Of a stretch of DNA of 64,000 nt, positions 40,831 through 53,800 are shown piece after piece; position 1 is the first letter of the stretch, and every line of letters starts with the position of its first letter. The stretch spans positions 1 through 64,000 of the forward strand of contig NW_026970869.1 of assembly GCF_963678635.1 (NCBI RefSeq), read 5' to 3'. The position numbers and the translations under genes are program-made. The notes beneath the pieces were generated by a model that did no database searches, was not told the origin of the DNA, and saw only the letters and a program-made list of their open reading frames with translations. The stretch is from Symsagittifera roscoffensis (taxonomy: Eukaryota; Xenacoelomorpha; Acoela; Convolutidae).

Positions 40831-41554
40831 CCTGTTTTGTTGTTTTGTTACAAATGAAAGTAAAGACTGCTCTGCTCGTGTTACAGCAGCGAAATAATTA
40901 ATCCGTTCAGGCTATATTTTGTTTGCGAGAGTTTCGGCCTACTAATATTCACCGCAACAGCCGAATCTATTACACAGTGTTAAGCCATGAAGAATGAATC
41001 CAGGCTGTGCCGTTTCTTCCATTACTCCCTTATGTGGTATTCGCCCATCTGTTTATCAATAATTTTTACAAAAGTATGTACTCTTTTTCATCAATGCGAG
41101 CGCAGGATGTCTTTTTAAGAGAAAGAATCCTTTTGTGATCTATTTGAGCATTACACGGCATTACACTCACGTTATATTTTGATCGCAGCTAGTTTCTAAT
41201 CAATGCAAACATCTTAGAAATTATTTAACTGAAAAGCATGTATGCGAAATAGAATATCAGAAAAAATTGACCCTTTGTAGATTTTTTTTATTTTTTGTTT
41301 CTCCGCCTAAGATCAACCGTATGCCTAAACAGGCCTCCCATTCAATCATTATTCCTTTAGTTTTTGTTCCAGAAAATAATTTGGGCTTTGCGGGCAATCA
41401 ATGGTAGCAATTAGCAGCAAACTCTAAATTTGGAATGGGCTTGAGAAAGAAATTCACCACCGCGCTCGATTAACTCCCATTGATCATCCCGGAGAAATTT
41501 TGAAGAGGGCTCACAAATTAGTCAACATTTGGCCAGCTCAGAATTCGCAACCTA
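40831..41554. other. AT-rich sequence without recognised features
   Basis: No ORF, repeat or structural element recognised in the large GPCR intron here. Confidence 0.45.
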
Positions 41555-42718
41555 CCCTAGTCGATCAAGGGAGGTTATCTTGCAAGATCTTGCAAGAATC
41601 TTGCAAGATTCTTTTAAAGAGGATGCATCTCTTTAAAAGATCTTGCAAGATTCTTGCAAGATCTTGCAAGATAACTTCCTTTAAAGATAATCTTTCTTGC
41701 AAGATCTTTAAAGATACAATTTTTTTGGGCAAAAACAGCTTTACAAGCGAAGACAACCAAGTAGCGTTCGTGGAAGAAGGAAGCAATCTTAGCTACGCAT
41801 ACATACACACAGCCCGCTAGGCGGTTGCCCCCAGAAAGCTTCTTTTTTTAAAACTTTTTTTGTGATAGGCGGCTATCTTCAAGTTTTGATCGACTACTTA
41901 TACCTTAATCTCTCAAAATAGGAAAAACACAATTTACATCAATTGAGAGCATAAATTTAAAGAAATAAAAACAGGTAAAGATTAAGCACAAGATGAACGC
42001 AAGTAAACATTAAAAAATAACACTGACATTGTTGAAAAATCTCAACTTTCAAAACTCAAAGAAAAAAATAGAAGCCCTTTAAGCTCTTTAAATTTCTAGA
42101 ACAATTTATGATGGGCGCTTTTTTGATAACATGAACCCGACTTGAGAAAACTGGATCAATAAGTAAAGTTTTTATTCTCTGGAAATCTAAAAAGTAAATT
42201 CCACTTTCAAAACTAGAAATCGATAGTCGAAAAAACTAAATATCCCCGGTTTGAACTAATTAAAGCAATTCGTCACAAAAATTTTTTGGCCAATAATCCT
42301 TCAATTTTCGCAAACCAGTAGCCGCAATAATTGCGAATAAATTAAAAAGATTTGATTGGTTGATACTTTTAATCTCATTGAATAAATTAACAACAAATAT
42401 GCGACTACTTTTTAACGCATGATTTTTGTCTAATTTTATTCGTTAAGCATTTAGAAACATCTCGTTCTAGAAATTTTATTCGTTAAGCATCTCGTTCTAG
42501 AAACAATTTTTTTGATCTTACACCTAATTTCTGTTATTTTTTTTGTGTTTTTCGACAGAAATTTTGGGATGGTTATCTTGCAAGATTCTTGCAAGATTCT
42601 TGCAAGATAGCCTCCCTCTTTCAAGATTCTTGCAAGATAACCTCCATCTTGCAAGATCTTGCAAGATAACCTCCATCTTGCAAGATCTTGCAAGATAACC
42701 TCCCTTGATCGACTAGGG
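41555..42718. mobile_element. Foldback TIR element built of TCTTGCAAGA palindromes (1.16 kb)
   Basis: The ends CCCTAGTCGATCAAGGGAGG and its reverse complement are each flanked by TA (41553-41554, 42719-42720). The inverted repeats run on into arrays of the self-complementary decamer TCTTGCAAGA (41577-41700 and 42570-42705). The ~870-bp middle has no transposase ORF. TA flanks point to Tc1/mariner-type mobilisation in trans. Confidence 0.8.
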
Positions 42719-42956
42719 TAGTTTTGCAGGGAATTAACGAGGCTAAAATTTTACGAAAAAAAAACTTTTTCAGTCATGAACTCATTGTCTTTTTGGGCAG
42801 TTATTATGTTCATTCGTTTAAAAGTCTAAGGATGAACACCACAATTATTTTAATCGGCAAAATAGGTCAAATTGAGACAAAACGCTCCTTAGCAAAAATA
42901 TTTCAAGTTTTCGTCAAAAATTTTAAAAATATATATGATAGACGAAGTTAGAAAGA

Positions 42957-43521
42957 CAAGACTGCTCGCTTCAAGGCGAAGCCCTGAATGATTCTACTGC
43001 CTCTTCAGGTATATGACGCCGTGTTACAAGAAAAATTTGAAAAAAAAAAACATTTCTAAAAAATGAAAAAAAAATTAAAGTTTTTTGGAGATTTTTTAAA
43101 ACAAACCCCACACGCTATGTAACGTACGAAGTAATATATTTTGCATGTTTTAAATGTATTAAATGTATCAAATAGCATGCCTCAATTCAATTTTGAACAA
43201 TTTCTTAGAGGGATTGAATTTCCACTCACGCACTAATACCGCGAATTATATCACCAATTTGGAACGATTTCTGAGACGGATTAACTGTCGCGCGTTAATC
43301 GTCCTAAATTGGCAAAAATGACAATATTTAAAAACCCAAAATTTAACAAAAAGTTATCACTGGTGAAACATTTTTTGAAATTAAACGCATGACACCAATA
43401 TCCTTCGAAAAAGAAAAGAAAATTTTGTGAAACGACAACAGTTAAGAAGTGGAAATTTGTGGGGAGAAAGAAAACCATCCCGAGTTCAGTTTTTCCATCA
43501 GTTTTGTCGACAGTTGGAGCA
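42957..43521 (-). mobile_element. Diverged HINE-like element, minus orientation
   Basis: Starts AAGACTGCTCG...CGAAGCCCTGAA and ends with a degraded start block (CGACAGTTGGAGCAA). The internal GGTGGTTTTC-like block is recognisable in reverse at about 43465-43485. Clearly older than the other copies. Confidence 0.6.
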
Positions 43522-43694
43522 ATGGAGAATTTATACGGACCGCATAAACTTTATACACGGAAACTTTTCAAGAACTTTTATATTTTAAAATTTTTACAGA
43601 TTAACGTAATTAGAGAACCGATTTATCTACAACCATTTTTCAAACGATACTCGAATCTCAACAAATATAATCATTATATTTTCACCAAAATTAA

Positions 43695-44226
43695 TTGTCC
43701 AGACTTTCGATACGAAAGTAACGGAACATTTGTGCTCGGGTGGGTTTTTTTTTCTTCAGACAAATTTCGACTTTTTAACTAGCCATTTTAGACAGAAATT
43801 TTTTTAAATCATTCAAAAAGTTTTGTTGTCCTGAGCTTAAATTTGAAAAGATATCTCACCTGTGATTGTTTTTTGTAAAGCTAAGGGGGTTCAATTATTG
43901 CCATTTTGGCCCATTGGGGACAATTAACGCGCGATGAATTTCGCGATATTAACGCGTAAGCGGAGAGTTAATCCGTCTTAGAAATCGTTCCAAATTGGTT
44001 GAAAGAAGCTTATTTGTCATAATTGATGTGTTACAATGAGGAAAATTTATGCATTTGAACTTTATATGACGTGTGGGGGATGATTTCATAAAATATTTTA
44101 GAATTTTAGAATTTTTTTTTTTCATTTTATTTTCTTACATTTATTTTTTTAAGTTACTGCTGCTCCATAAACCTTAAAAAGCAGTCGGAACCTTCAGGGT
44201 TTCGCCCTGATACGAGCAGTCTTGTT
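43695..44226 (+). mobile_element. HINE-like element
   Basis: Full unit from the CTTTCGATACGAAAG start block through GTGCTCGGGTGGG to the CAGTCGGAAC block, 3' hairpin (CAGGGTTTCGCCCTG) and GCAGTCTTGTT. Inserted at a T-rich site. Confidence 0.8.
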
Positions 44227-44353
44227 AAGTTTTAGTGCCAAAATATTCAAGTGTTTATTTTTTTTAAACATGTATATAATCTGTAGATAATCTTTCTAGT
44301 CTGAATATAATCTTTGTACAACAAAACCTGCTCATAATGTTTAGATAATCTTT

Positions 44354-44877
44354 ATTGTTCCGACTTTCGATACAAAAGTAACGGAATATTTGTGCTCGGG
44401 GTGGGTTTTTTTTTCTTCAGACAAATTTCGACTTTTTAACTAGCCATTTTTGACGGAATTTTTTTATATCATTCGAAAGGTATTGTTGTCCTGAGCTCAA
44501 ATTTGAAAAGATATTTTACCTGTGATCATTTTTCGTAAAATTACAGGGGTTTAAATATTGCAATTTTGGCCAATTTGGGACAATTAACGCGCGATATTTC
44601 GCGCTATTAACGCGTAAGCGGAGAGTTAATCCGTCTTAGAAATTGTTGCAAATTGGTCAAAAGAAGCTTATTTGCCATAATTGGTGTGACAAGGAGCGAA
44701 ATCTATCTTTTTTTATATGGCGTGTGGGGGGATGATTTTCACAAAAAATTTAAAATTTTAGAAAAAAAAATTTCATTTTTCTTATTTCATTGAATTTTTT
44801 AATGTTATTACTGCTCCATAAACCTTAAAAGGCAGTCGGAACATTCAGGGCTTCGCCCTGATACGAGCAGTCTTGTT
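44354..44877 (+). mobile_element. HINE-like element
   Basis: Full unit beginning TTGTTCCGACTTTCGATAC and ending hairpin-GAGCAGTCTTGTT, flanked by T. The inner ~180 bp around TTAACGCGCGATATTTCGCG is well preserved among copies. Confidence 0.82.
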
Positions 44878-45881
44878 TAGTCTGTAAAATTGCTTGTTTC
44901 GTCCAAAGTTATAGATATCGTAGCAGTTTTATTTCTGATCATCCAAAAATATGTACATATTAAATACAGATTAAATGCTGATTTTCTCAACATCATACTC
45001 GCCAACCAGATATTATGAGTACATTGAAATTAAATTGATGCTTCTTGTATACTGATTCTATTTAGATTATATTCAGGTTTCTACAGATTATACTCAGTTT
45101 TATACAGGTTTTATACAACCTCTATACATATTATATAAAGATTATATGCTGATTATCTCAACATACTGCCCAACCAGATATTATACGCATAATGATTTTG
45201 AATTGTAAAGAATGCTTTTGCTTAAATTTTTGTACTGATGCTTGTTCTGAAAAAAAAAAATTAAAATCAGAGTTGTGAAATGAGTCGCAGGACAAACTAA
45301 TTGCTCAGTTTAAATTTTTCTAGTTGATGTTTTTCCTAGTTTTTCTGATGTTTTTCCTAAGGAATTGCGTAAAATTACACTCACGTTAATCTGTAGGTTT
45401 TTCTATAAAAGAGATCTTTATCAATTTATAACTTAGCGGGAAGGGTTCGCCCGGAAAATTTTTTTACTACTAATGCAAAACTTCTTCACAGTCATTTATA
45501 ACAATAACCAGTCCAGCGCATTTCTGTTGGAAGAAAATCAGCACAAATTTGAAAAGTTAAATTATAACGACAAGTTTTTGCTGCTGCAAGATATTTCCAC
45601 ATTACTGATTTTTAATTTTGTTTTCTTATCAACTATTGGCAAAAAGTATTAACTGTAAAATTTCACTTTAATTTATTTACTCCAATTTTTTAACTGGCTG
45701 GTATGTTGAGAGAATCAGTATATATTTGTGTGTAATATGTATACACTCTGAATATAGTCTGTTTGTAACTTGTATGTAATCACTATATACTTTTGTAGAT
45801 AATAAATATTTCAAATGTCGATATCCTGTAAACAAATTATATAGGATTTGTTTGTAGTGTGCATTGATACAGAATAGTTTA

Positions 45882-46411
45882 TTGTTCCGACTTTCGATAC
45901 GAAAGTAACGGAATATTTGTGCTCGGGGTGGGTTTTTTTTTTCTTCAGACAAATTTCGACTTTTTAACTAGCCATTCTTGACGGAATTTTTAAATATCAT
46001 TCGAAAGCTATTGTTGTCCTGAGCTTAAATTTGAAAAAATATTTCACCTGTGACCACTTTTCGTAAAGTTATGGGGGTTTAAAGATTGCAATTTCGGCCA
46101 ATTTGGAACAATTAACGCGCGATATTTTTCGCGCTATTAACGCGTACGCGGAGATTTAATCCGCCTTAGAAATCGTTCCAAATTGGTTCAAGAAAGCTTA
46201 TATGCCATAATTGATATATTAATAGGAGCGAAATCTATCTTTTTGTACTTTATATGGCGTGTGGGGGGATGATTTTCATAAAAAAAATCAAATTTTAGAA
46301 AAAAAGTTTTCATTATTTTTTTATTTGATTTTTTTTTGTTATTACTGCTCATGAAATCTCAAAAGGCAGTCGGAACATTCAGGGCTTCACCCTGATACGA
46401 GCAGTCTTGTT
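45882..46411 (+). mobile_element. HINE-like element
   Basis: Full unit starting TTGTTCCGACTTTCGATACG and ending CAGTCTTGTT; the hairpin reads CAGGGCTTCACCCTG. Confidence 0.82.
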
Positions 46412-46503
46412 AAAAGTATATAATTGACTTTCACCTAAGTATCTGAAATCTGTATTTTTTACTGTAGTTAATCGATTTTATCTAACTTTGTCACAGTGGG
46501 TAT

Positions 46504-48640
46504 TGTACAAACAGACGCTACAATTTTTTTTAAAAAAATTTAAACTAAAATTTTTCTGATTTTTTGGTTTAAAATGTTTGTTGATAGTTTTTATGAAGGT
46601 TAGGTTGAAAAGCAGCTGTTTCTCGTTTTTATGAGCAAAAACAGAACCTACAGGGACAGAATCTAAAGTTTATTTTCAGAACCGACAGTTTATTTTCTTA
46701 CAATGAAGACGCTGTCTGGATTACATGTAATTTATCACTACAATTTTTTCCTATAGAAAAATTCTTTCTCGTTGAAAAATAAAGAAATTGAATTCGTTAG
46801 AAATTTCCTAGAGTTTTGCTGCAAAATTATAGAAGCTTATTCAATAACCAGAAACAAAAAGGTAATTGGAAAATTATCAGTTCATTTTGTTTGAATGGCT
46901 TTTGTTGTTGACGTAGGGTTGCTTTCAAATTTCGTACAATTTTTGAGAAACCACTTCAAATTGCTATAAATCTATGAAAGAAAATGTCCAATAGATTGAA
47001 AATCCGATGTCGAAATACACATTTTTATCAAATCGTTACGTAAGAAGAAAAAAGAATCTCGAAAACAAACCAAAATTCGGTGAGGTGGTGTTCATTTAAG
47101 AAAACCATTGCATTCTATTTCAAATTGCCATTTTTGATACCCTCTGCTACCTAGAAAGCCTCTTTGCTCTAGCTGGAAAAATTTTCAGCGAACTTTTTTG
47201 GAAAGCAAGTATGACATTTTGCCTTTTTTCTCTAGCATTTTCGGTTTTTCTGTATGAGTGAAATTTTTGGAGGTAGGATTGTTAATTTTTTTTTGATTAT
47301 TTGTCATTTCGGATTTTCACACAGCATGTCTGTCAGCATCATTTCAGTAATGCTAGGTTGACTTCTTTTTTGTTGTAGAGCAGAAAAAAAAGCCAAATAA
47401 TTGTTGACCTCTGTTGTAATTAAAATCCTCAGTTTTTTTGCTGAAATGATTTTCTACCTAAGCAAAAAACTTCGTAGTATTTGATTTTTTTTTAAAAGTA
47501 ATGTTTTTTATTTTTGAACGTAATTCTTTTTTATATGGAGAGGGTGAGAAACAGACCACAACACTTAATGGCTTCGTGCCCTAAGTGTAAAAGCTAATAA
47601 AAGTTTTTTCTAGAAAAGTCATGACCAATTTTTTAAAGTTTTTAACTACCAGGCGCGAAACTGATATTTGTTTTTGACATAAGTTTTTGTTTGAAAATTT
47701 TAATAGTGTTCTGCCAGAATTACAGTCACGGGACATAGAACTTGCTTTTATAGTTTCTACGATCCAATGACTTTTTTTAAATCATTTTCTTCGAAGCAAT
47801 TCCAAATATAGGGTTAAAATTTTGACGCATGTGAGATGAAACTGTTTCAAAGAAGCCAATTAAATCAAATTGCAAAAAATATTTACTTGAAGGCGTGAAA
47901 TATCCGGTCAACCGCAATTAGTTTAACACGTGTTTTTGCTTTGGAAATATCCTTGCTCTATCCATAACCCAAGGAAGTAAAAAAGAATTTAGTAACATAA
48001 GTTGGTTTTTGAGAAACTAATTTTTAACAACTTGACTAACTTTTACGGCTGGGAAAAGTTCCTCAGTAAAAATTGAAAAAAAAAAATAATAAATAATAAA
48101 GTTTGTATTTACTTTGGCAATAAAGATATATTGAAAGTTTCTGAACACTTTTTTCCAGATAATTGAACAAAAATTAGAGACAACCAAATTTCTCATGAGA
48201 ACCCTGCGCATGGATCTCAGTAAGCATATAGTACGCATGAAAAAAAAACATGCGTTTTGTCGGAAATTAGAACTAAATAGGCGGTAAGCAAACTGTGGCA
48301 GTCATAGGATGCTCTTTATTCTTGCACAAAGCTGAACAAAAATGAGTCTAATATTTTTAACAAGACTACACATATCAGGATAAAGCCTTGATTGATCCAA
48401 TTGCTGCTCAAACTCATATAAGCAAACCATCTTTTAAGGAAATTTAAAACATTATAAAACCTCAAAGAAAAATTGAAAACAACCTTGATGTTTTCTACAG
48501 GGTTAAAATGTTTTAGAACACGCATTTTAAAGAACAAAATGAATAAAAAGCGTCTGCATTATTACTACTAGTTGCAAAAAACGCATCAAACCAAAGAGAA
48601 ATTATATTTTTTTGAGCATTGATTTTCCCAAACTAGATAA
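46504..48640. other. AT-rich sequence with one reversed HINE relic
   Basis: No supported gene. A short relic of the HINE 3' end in reverse lies at about 48355-48420 (AACAAGACTACACATATCAGG). Confidence 0.45.
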
Positions 48641-49180
48641 ATGTTCCGACTTTTGATACGGAAGTAATGGAATATTTCTGCTCGGGGTGGGTTTTTTTCT
48701 TCAGACAAAACTCTTTTTAACTAGCCATTTTTGACGGAATTTTTTATATCATTCGAAAAGTATTGTTTTCCTGAGCTTAAATTTGAAAAGATTTTTCACC
48801 TGTGATCTTTTTTTTAAGTTTAGAGAGGTTTAAAGATTGACATTATGGCCAATTTGGGACAATTAACAAGCGATATAATGCGCGCTATTAATGCGTAAGC
48901 GGAGATTTAATCCGTCTTAGAAATCGTTCCAAATTGGTTCAAGGAAGCTTATTTGCCTTAGTTAATTAGTTAATAGGAGCGAAATCTATTCTGTTGTACT
49001 TTATTTGGCGCGTGGGGGGATGGTTTTAGAAAAAATCAGAAAAACTTCAAATTTCAGAAAAAATATTTTTTCATTTCATATCATTACATTTAATAAGTTA
49101 ATGATTTTTAGGTAATTACTGCTCCATAAACCTTAAAAGACAGTCGGAACATTTAAGGCCCTGATACGAGCTGTCTTGTT
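48641..49180 (+). mobile_element. HINE-like element, more diverged
   Basis: ATGTTCCGACTTTTGATACG start, GCTCGGGGTGGG, and an end with a truncated hairpin (ATTTAAGGCCCTGATACGAGC) and TGTCTTGTT. Confidence 0.78.
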
Positions 49181-50220
49181 CGGTTTTGAAATCACAATAA
49201 AGTTTGTGTTTTTTGATCGCAGATAAAAAAATTTTCCCAATTAGATTTCAGAGCGTCAATTCAGAGCGTCATTCAGATGGTAAAAAATTTCACTCAAAAA
49301 GGGAAAACTTTGAGAATTGTTTAAGAACAAAGCACACCGAGCACATATATTGCATTCATTCGTTGAAAGTCAAAACAACAAACTGTTTTGTTTTCAGTTC
49401 AAGTTCCAGATGTTTCTTTATTCGAGTGTGTGCTTGATCGATAAAATTGGTTATAACTTCTTTGTTTTGAGGCGCCAATTCATTAACTCTTTGACTTAAG
49501 TCTTTTTTTTTCACTCTAATTAGTCTGAGTAACAAAACATTTGAACTGTGTTTTTTCTCATTTTCCCTGAAATTATTACTGCAGTTCCATTTCAGGTCAA
49601 TGTACAACTGAAGGGATTCAATATTGTTCAAGTTTGATTCTACTTAACGCTAATTTACCTCACAATTTGTGGTGGAAACGGAAATGATAATCCAAAAAGT
49701 TTATTTTGAAAGTAAAAGCTATTTAAAAACTGTTTCGACTTGCCGTGGTTTTCTTAATGTTAGAAATGTGCATTCAGCTAGGCCCAACCTTTTTTTTGAG
49801 TGATTAGTTTATTTGGACGCATTAGTGTCTTCAGTCAGCTTGAGGTTAAAATGCAGCTAAATCTCAATATTAATCAAGAAAAGGTGAAGTCAATTTTTGA
49901 AAACAATTGCATAATCTAGTCCAAATAGTAATTTCCCGCATTTAAGAAAAGTGAAAACAAATCGATTATAATGGATTTTTGTGGTCTAAAGTGTTGTAAA
50001 TATAATCGATTCCCATGTTACGTTCAGACAACAAAATTGGACTAAAAATGCATTTTTAAATCCATTTGTTCTCGCCAAAACAAAATGCATTGTAATTCAT
50101 TTCGAATCCATTATAATGGATTTTATTATAAATAGGAAATCACATTAGAATGGATTTTTTGCCTCTTTATTTTTGTTTCGCGCGTCGGGCAAAGTTTTGC
50201 AAAAGATTTCGTTAAGCTCC
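49181..50220. other. AT-rich sequence with ATTATAATGGATTTT-type repeats
   Basis: Several copies of an (A)ATCGATTATAATGGATTT motif in both orientations at 49950-50160 suggest an old hairpin element related to 50633-50817 and to the last 60 bases of the window. No gene. Confidence 0.4.
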
Positions 50221-50445
50221 TCCACCCCACCCCTAACGTTTGCCCCTTTGCTCCCCCCCCCCCCACTGAAACCCCCCATACCTGAACACCCCCCGCCTGA
50301 ACAACCCCCACCTAGACATCCCCCACGCCCACCTTCCCATCACTGAACCCCCCCCCCCCTGAACACCCCCACCTGAACAACCCCCCCACCTGAACACCCA
50401 CCCCCCACCTGATCCCACCCCTCCCCCACCTGAACCCCCCACTCC
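50221..50445. repeat. C-rich minisatellite (CCCCACCTGAACA-like)
   Basis: Irregular repeats of a 13-16 bp unit with long C runs on the plus strand. The minus strand carries many G runs and could form G-quadruplexes. Confidence 0.85.
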
Positions 50446-50632
50446 TAAGCTGTGAACCAAACGTTACTTTGTTGTAAATGGGCAAACGCTAGGGGGTAAT
50501 GGAAGGGGATTTAGTCCACCTCCAACTTTACTATCAACAAGGAACAACAAGTAACCAACGTATCAGCGTTAATTTAAAATGTAGAAAAGAATTCATGTGC
50601 ATTGAAATCCGCATCTCAGCAGAGGTGAAAGA

Positions 50633-50817
50633 AAATCGATTAGAATTTAGTTTCATTGTCAGTGTCCACAATAGTGAAAAAAATCGAATATAATGGATGA
50701 AAAAAGGATTTTGTTGCCTCAAAAAAAAAGTAATAATAAAATCTATTTTTAATTGATCATAATCGATTTGTTTTCCCTTTTGTGGACACTGACAAGGAAC
50801 TCAATTATAATCGATTT
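50633..50817. mobile_element. MITE-like hairpin element (185 bp)
   Basis: The outer ~60 bases are inverted repeats: AATCGATTAGAATTTAG...TTGTCAGTGTCCACAA on the left, TTGTGGACACTGACAA...AATTATAATCGATT on the right. No coding capacity. Confidence 0.75.
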
Positions 50818-53800
50818 TTATTCATGAAACTCTAGTGCGGGTTAATATGCTCTTGTACATCTTGCTAGAAAAAGCTCAACCAATTATCGAGGAGCATTTC
50901 CGGGAGGCAAAATGCTACTCTGCAAAAAAAAAACACTCCGAAGGTTTGAAATCAACAACTTCGTTTCTTGTAATCTGGCTTTCAAATATCTCAAATTTCG
51001 ACAAATCAGCCGTAATTAGTGTTTTCAATTCGTTGTAGAAAAAAACCTATTTTGAAAAAACTTGTAAATTGGATGTGTGCTCTAAATTCTGAGCATTTTT
51101 CTGTCTTTGCACAAGTAAAGCATTTTTTTCCGGCTTTAGAAGAAAGTGAGGAATGTATATGCCCTGGGTAGCTTGCACTAGACAAAAAGGGGCAATAAAA
51201 CAGTGCCGAATAACAACCGTGCCAAAAACGAAAATGCTGTTCAGCAATGCCAAAAACTATTTTGAATATTGTTTTTACTCATCCCAAATCACTGAGAACA
51301 TTATCATACCAAAATCTGCGGAAGTTGAGAAGCCATAAATTGCCATTTTAATTGACGCCGCTTTTTAAACAAAAAATGGTACAAGCGCGGCGTCATTATT
51401 GTTTCCGAACGAACAATTAACTCAACAAATTGTCGAGTTTTCTTCTCGATTTTGCTCAAAAACAAAGCAGTATTCAAGCAAATTGCCATTAATTTGCAAA
51501 CAGAACTGAAAAATTTTCAAATGCTTTCATTTTTTGGCAATGTTGAATGCCTCCGATTAAAGTGCGGATTGGCAGCTGGAAAAATACTTGGATATTTTGT
51601 TTTAATACGCGATTATTTATGTGTGGCAAATTATCCCGCTGAAATTCATTCCAAATTGAGTTGATGCAAAATATTTGGTCGTAATAATTTCATAAAAGAC
51701 TCAAATTCTTACACCCTTTTTATTGTCAGCCTAAAATTCATAGTAGTCAATATTTCATTTACCAAAAGCTAATCGAGACTAATTAATGGGCTGTAGGAAC
51801 ATTCAAGGCTTTGTCCTGATACGAGCAGTCTTGTTCGGATGTATGCACAATTTTTTGGATGTGTGGCATATGAAATATCTCTACAAACTCAGTCAATAGC
51901 ATATCTTCAACGGAAGCTGGAGTTGTTTCTGTTAATTGGCCCAAAACTATCATAAAGGTTGATTGAATGAGAATCCAGAATCCGCCTGCTGGAATGAGAA
52001 TCCAGAACTTTCTACGCTGATATTAACACCGACTCGTCAGTTTCGAGGAAACCAATTATTTTCAAACCAACAAAAAGATCAGAGAGCTTGTTAAAACTCA
52101 TTTTTATTGCTTAGTGGTTATCTTAGCTTTTCATTTGACTGCAAGCTTAAAGAATGGTAAAAACTCTCAAGAGTAAACGAGTAGGAAAAATTTTGAAGAA
52201 AATATTGACGATGTTGGATTAGGCATCGTAAATATCATTTTAATTTATCCTTATTGATTTTGATGAGAAAAAATTGGAAACTCCTTATTTTTCGACCTGA
52301 GATATCTGAATAGTTTATGGAATTGGTATTCCCATTGGCATTCACACTGAGTTGGTTGAGAAATGATAAATTTTTAGAGTTTTTTTATGGTCTTATAGAC
52401 AAATTTTTACCAAATTTTCATCATAATGGGTAGTGATTAATAGTGATTAATGCGTCCAATAGGGAGGCATGCATCACCAATCTCAACTCCGCAGTACCAA
52501 TTTGTCATCTTATTACGTATGATGCGTCCTTTGAACTATGTTTTTTGGCTTGGCTCCTTCCTGGGAAATTTTATCAACCTCGGCAGTGTGAAGGAAAAAC
52601 TCGACTATAGAAAATCAATTTGTAATTGACTGCAAAAACTTCCACTGAATTAGTCAAAAAACAAAAAATGCAAAGAAAAAAAAGTTGTTTTTTTTTTCGA
52701 ATACAGTTTTAAACTTTATTGAACCCTCTTTAATAAAACAGTAAGAAAACTCAAGGTAGGACATCAAAATTTCAAAAATGCCATCACGCAAAATATAAAA
52801 TTTTTCTGAACCTTTTTTATCGGAACCTTTATCAAAATCAAGAAAAGGCAGTGGTATAAGTTCTGTTTAATTCCCCCCTCGAGTCGGATCGTTTCGATAA
52901 TTGACTCTAAGGCATCAACTGAACTTCGATTTTGTCCGAAGCCAATTTGTGGAACTTATGAAAGTTTTATCGAAAGCGATACGTAAAAAAATAAGTCTTT
53001 AATTATCTGATTTGAAACATCCTTTTGAACCGGAAATGTTTTTGCAATTTTTATGCACGCTGGGAAATAGCAGTTTAAGAACACTTGTGATTAACTTTTC
53101 AGCGCTGAGGCAATTTTGTTAACTGCTGATTTGAAAAACATGATTCAAAATGTAATATATTTTGATTTAAAATTTTGTTCTCAAATTTTTAGCCGCTTCA
53201 ACATTCCTTGTAAGTTTTGTCGTTACTCATTAACTAGGCCGCTTTTTTTCGCTTGTGCTATTTTTTTTTCTCCTATGCTGCTTGAGTGACAAATAGTTAT
53301 CGAAGCCTCCGACCTCTCTGTCATCGAAATCTTTTTCATTGTTTTCATTGTTTTGTTTGCTTCTACCGAATATTCCATTGACAAAATTGAAAATTTTCTG
53401 CAATTACCTATTTTTAGCCTCTGTGTTAAGTTTATGTTGATAGTGTGATCTTTTCTTGTACAGTAGAAATTGTATATTTTTTTTGCCTGCTCTTTTTTCG
53501 CTGTTAAGAGTAGTTTTTTGTTTCTGATTGAGTTGCTAGAGCCTATAGTTTCTATTTGCTCCATTTTCAATGATGTTAGCTACCCATACTTTTCGTTTTT
53601 GATCTTGATTTTTTTCTGGCAACAAATTGTCTTATAGTTCAGGTAAACTCGTAATCAATTTTTCAAAAAGCGTTCTCACGATCAAAAGGTGTGAAAAAGC
53701 AAGTATTATATGATAATTTTATCCAGATTTTTTTTATGAACTTGATGTCAGTTTATTTCAATGTCTTCTTCGAAAAACAACTCGAGCAACTTAAGAGTCT

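Larger units (their letters stand above)
43522..46502. mobile_element. Second TIR element copy, split by three HINE-like insertions
   Basis: Sequence at 43598-43645 (GATTTATCTACAACCATTTT) matches 21625-21660 of the TA-ended element. The right end at 46462-46502 matches 22674-22709 (AATCGATTTTATC...TTTGTCACAGTGGGTA). Between them lie three younger elements (43695-44226, 44354-44877, 45882-46411) and TCTGTATATAA-like repeats. The left terminus is missing next to the older reversed HINE copy. Confidence 0.65.

Noticed and set aside
53223..53570. 115-aa minus-strand ORF
   Set aside because: Lys/Ile/Ser-rich, with no motif and no second copy to show selection; within chance expectation in AT-rich DNA.
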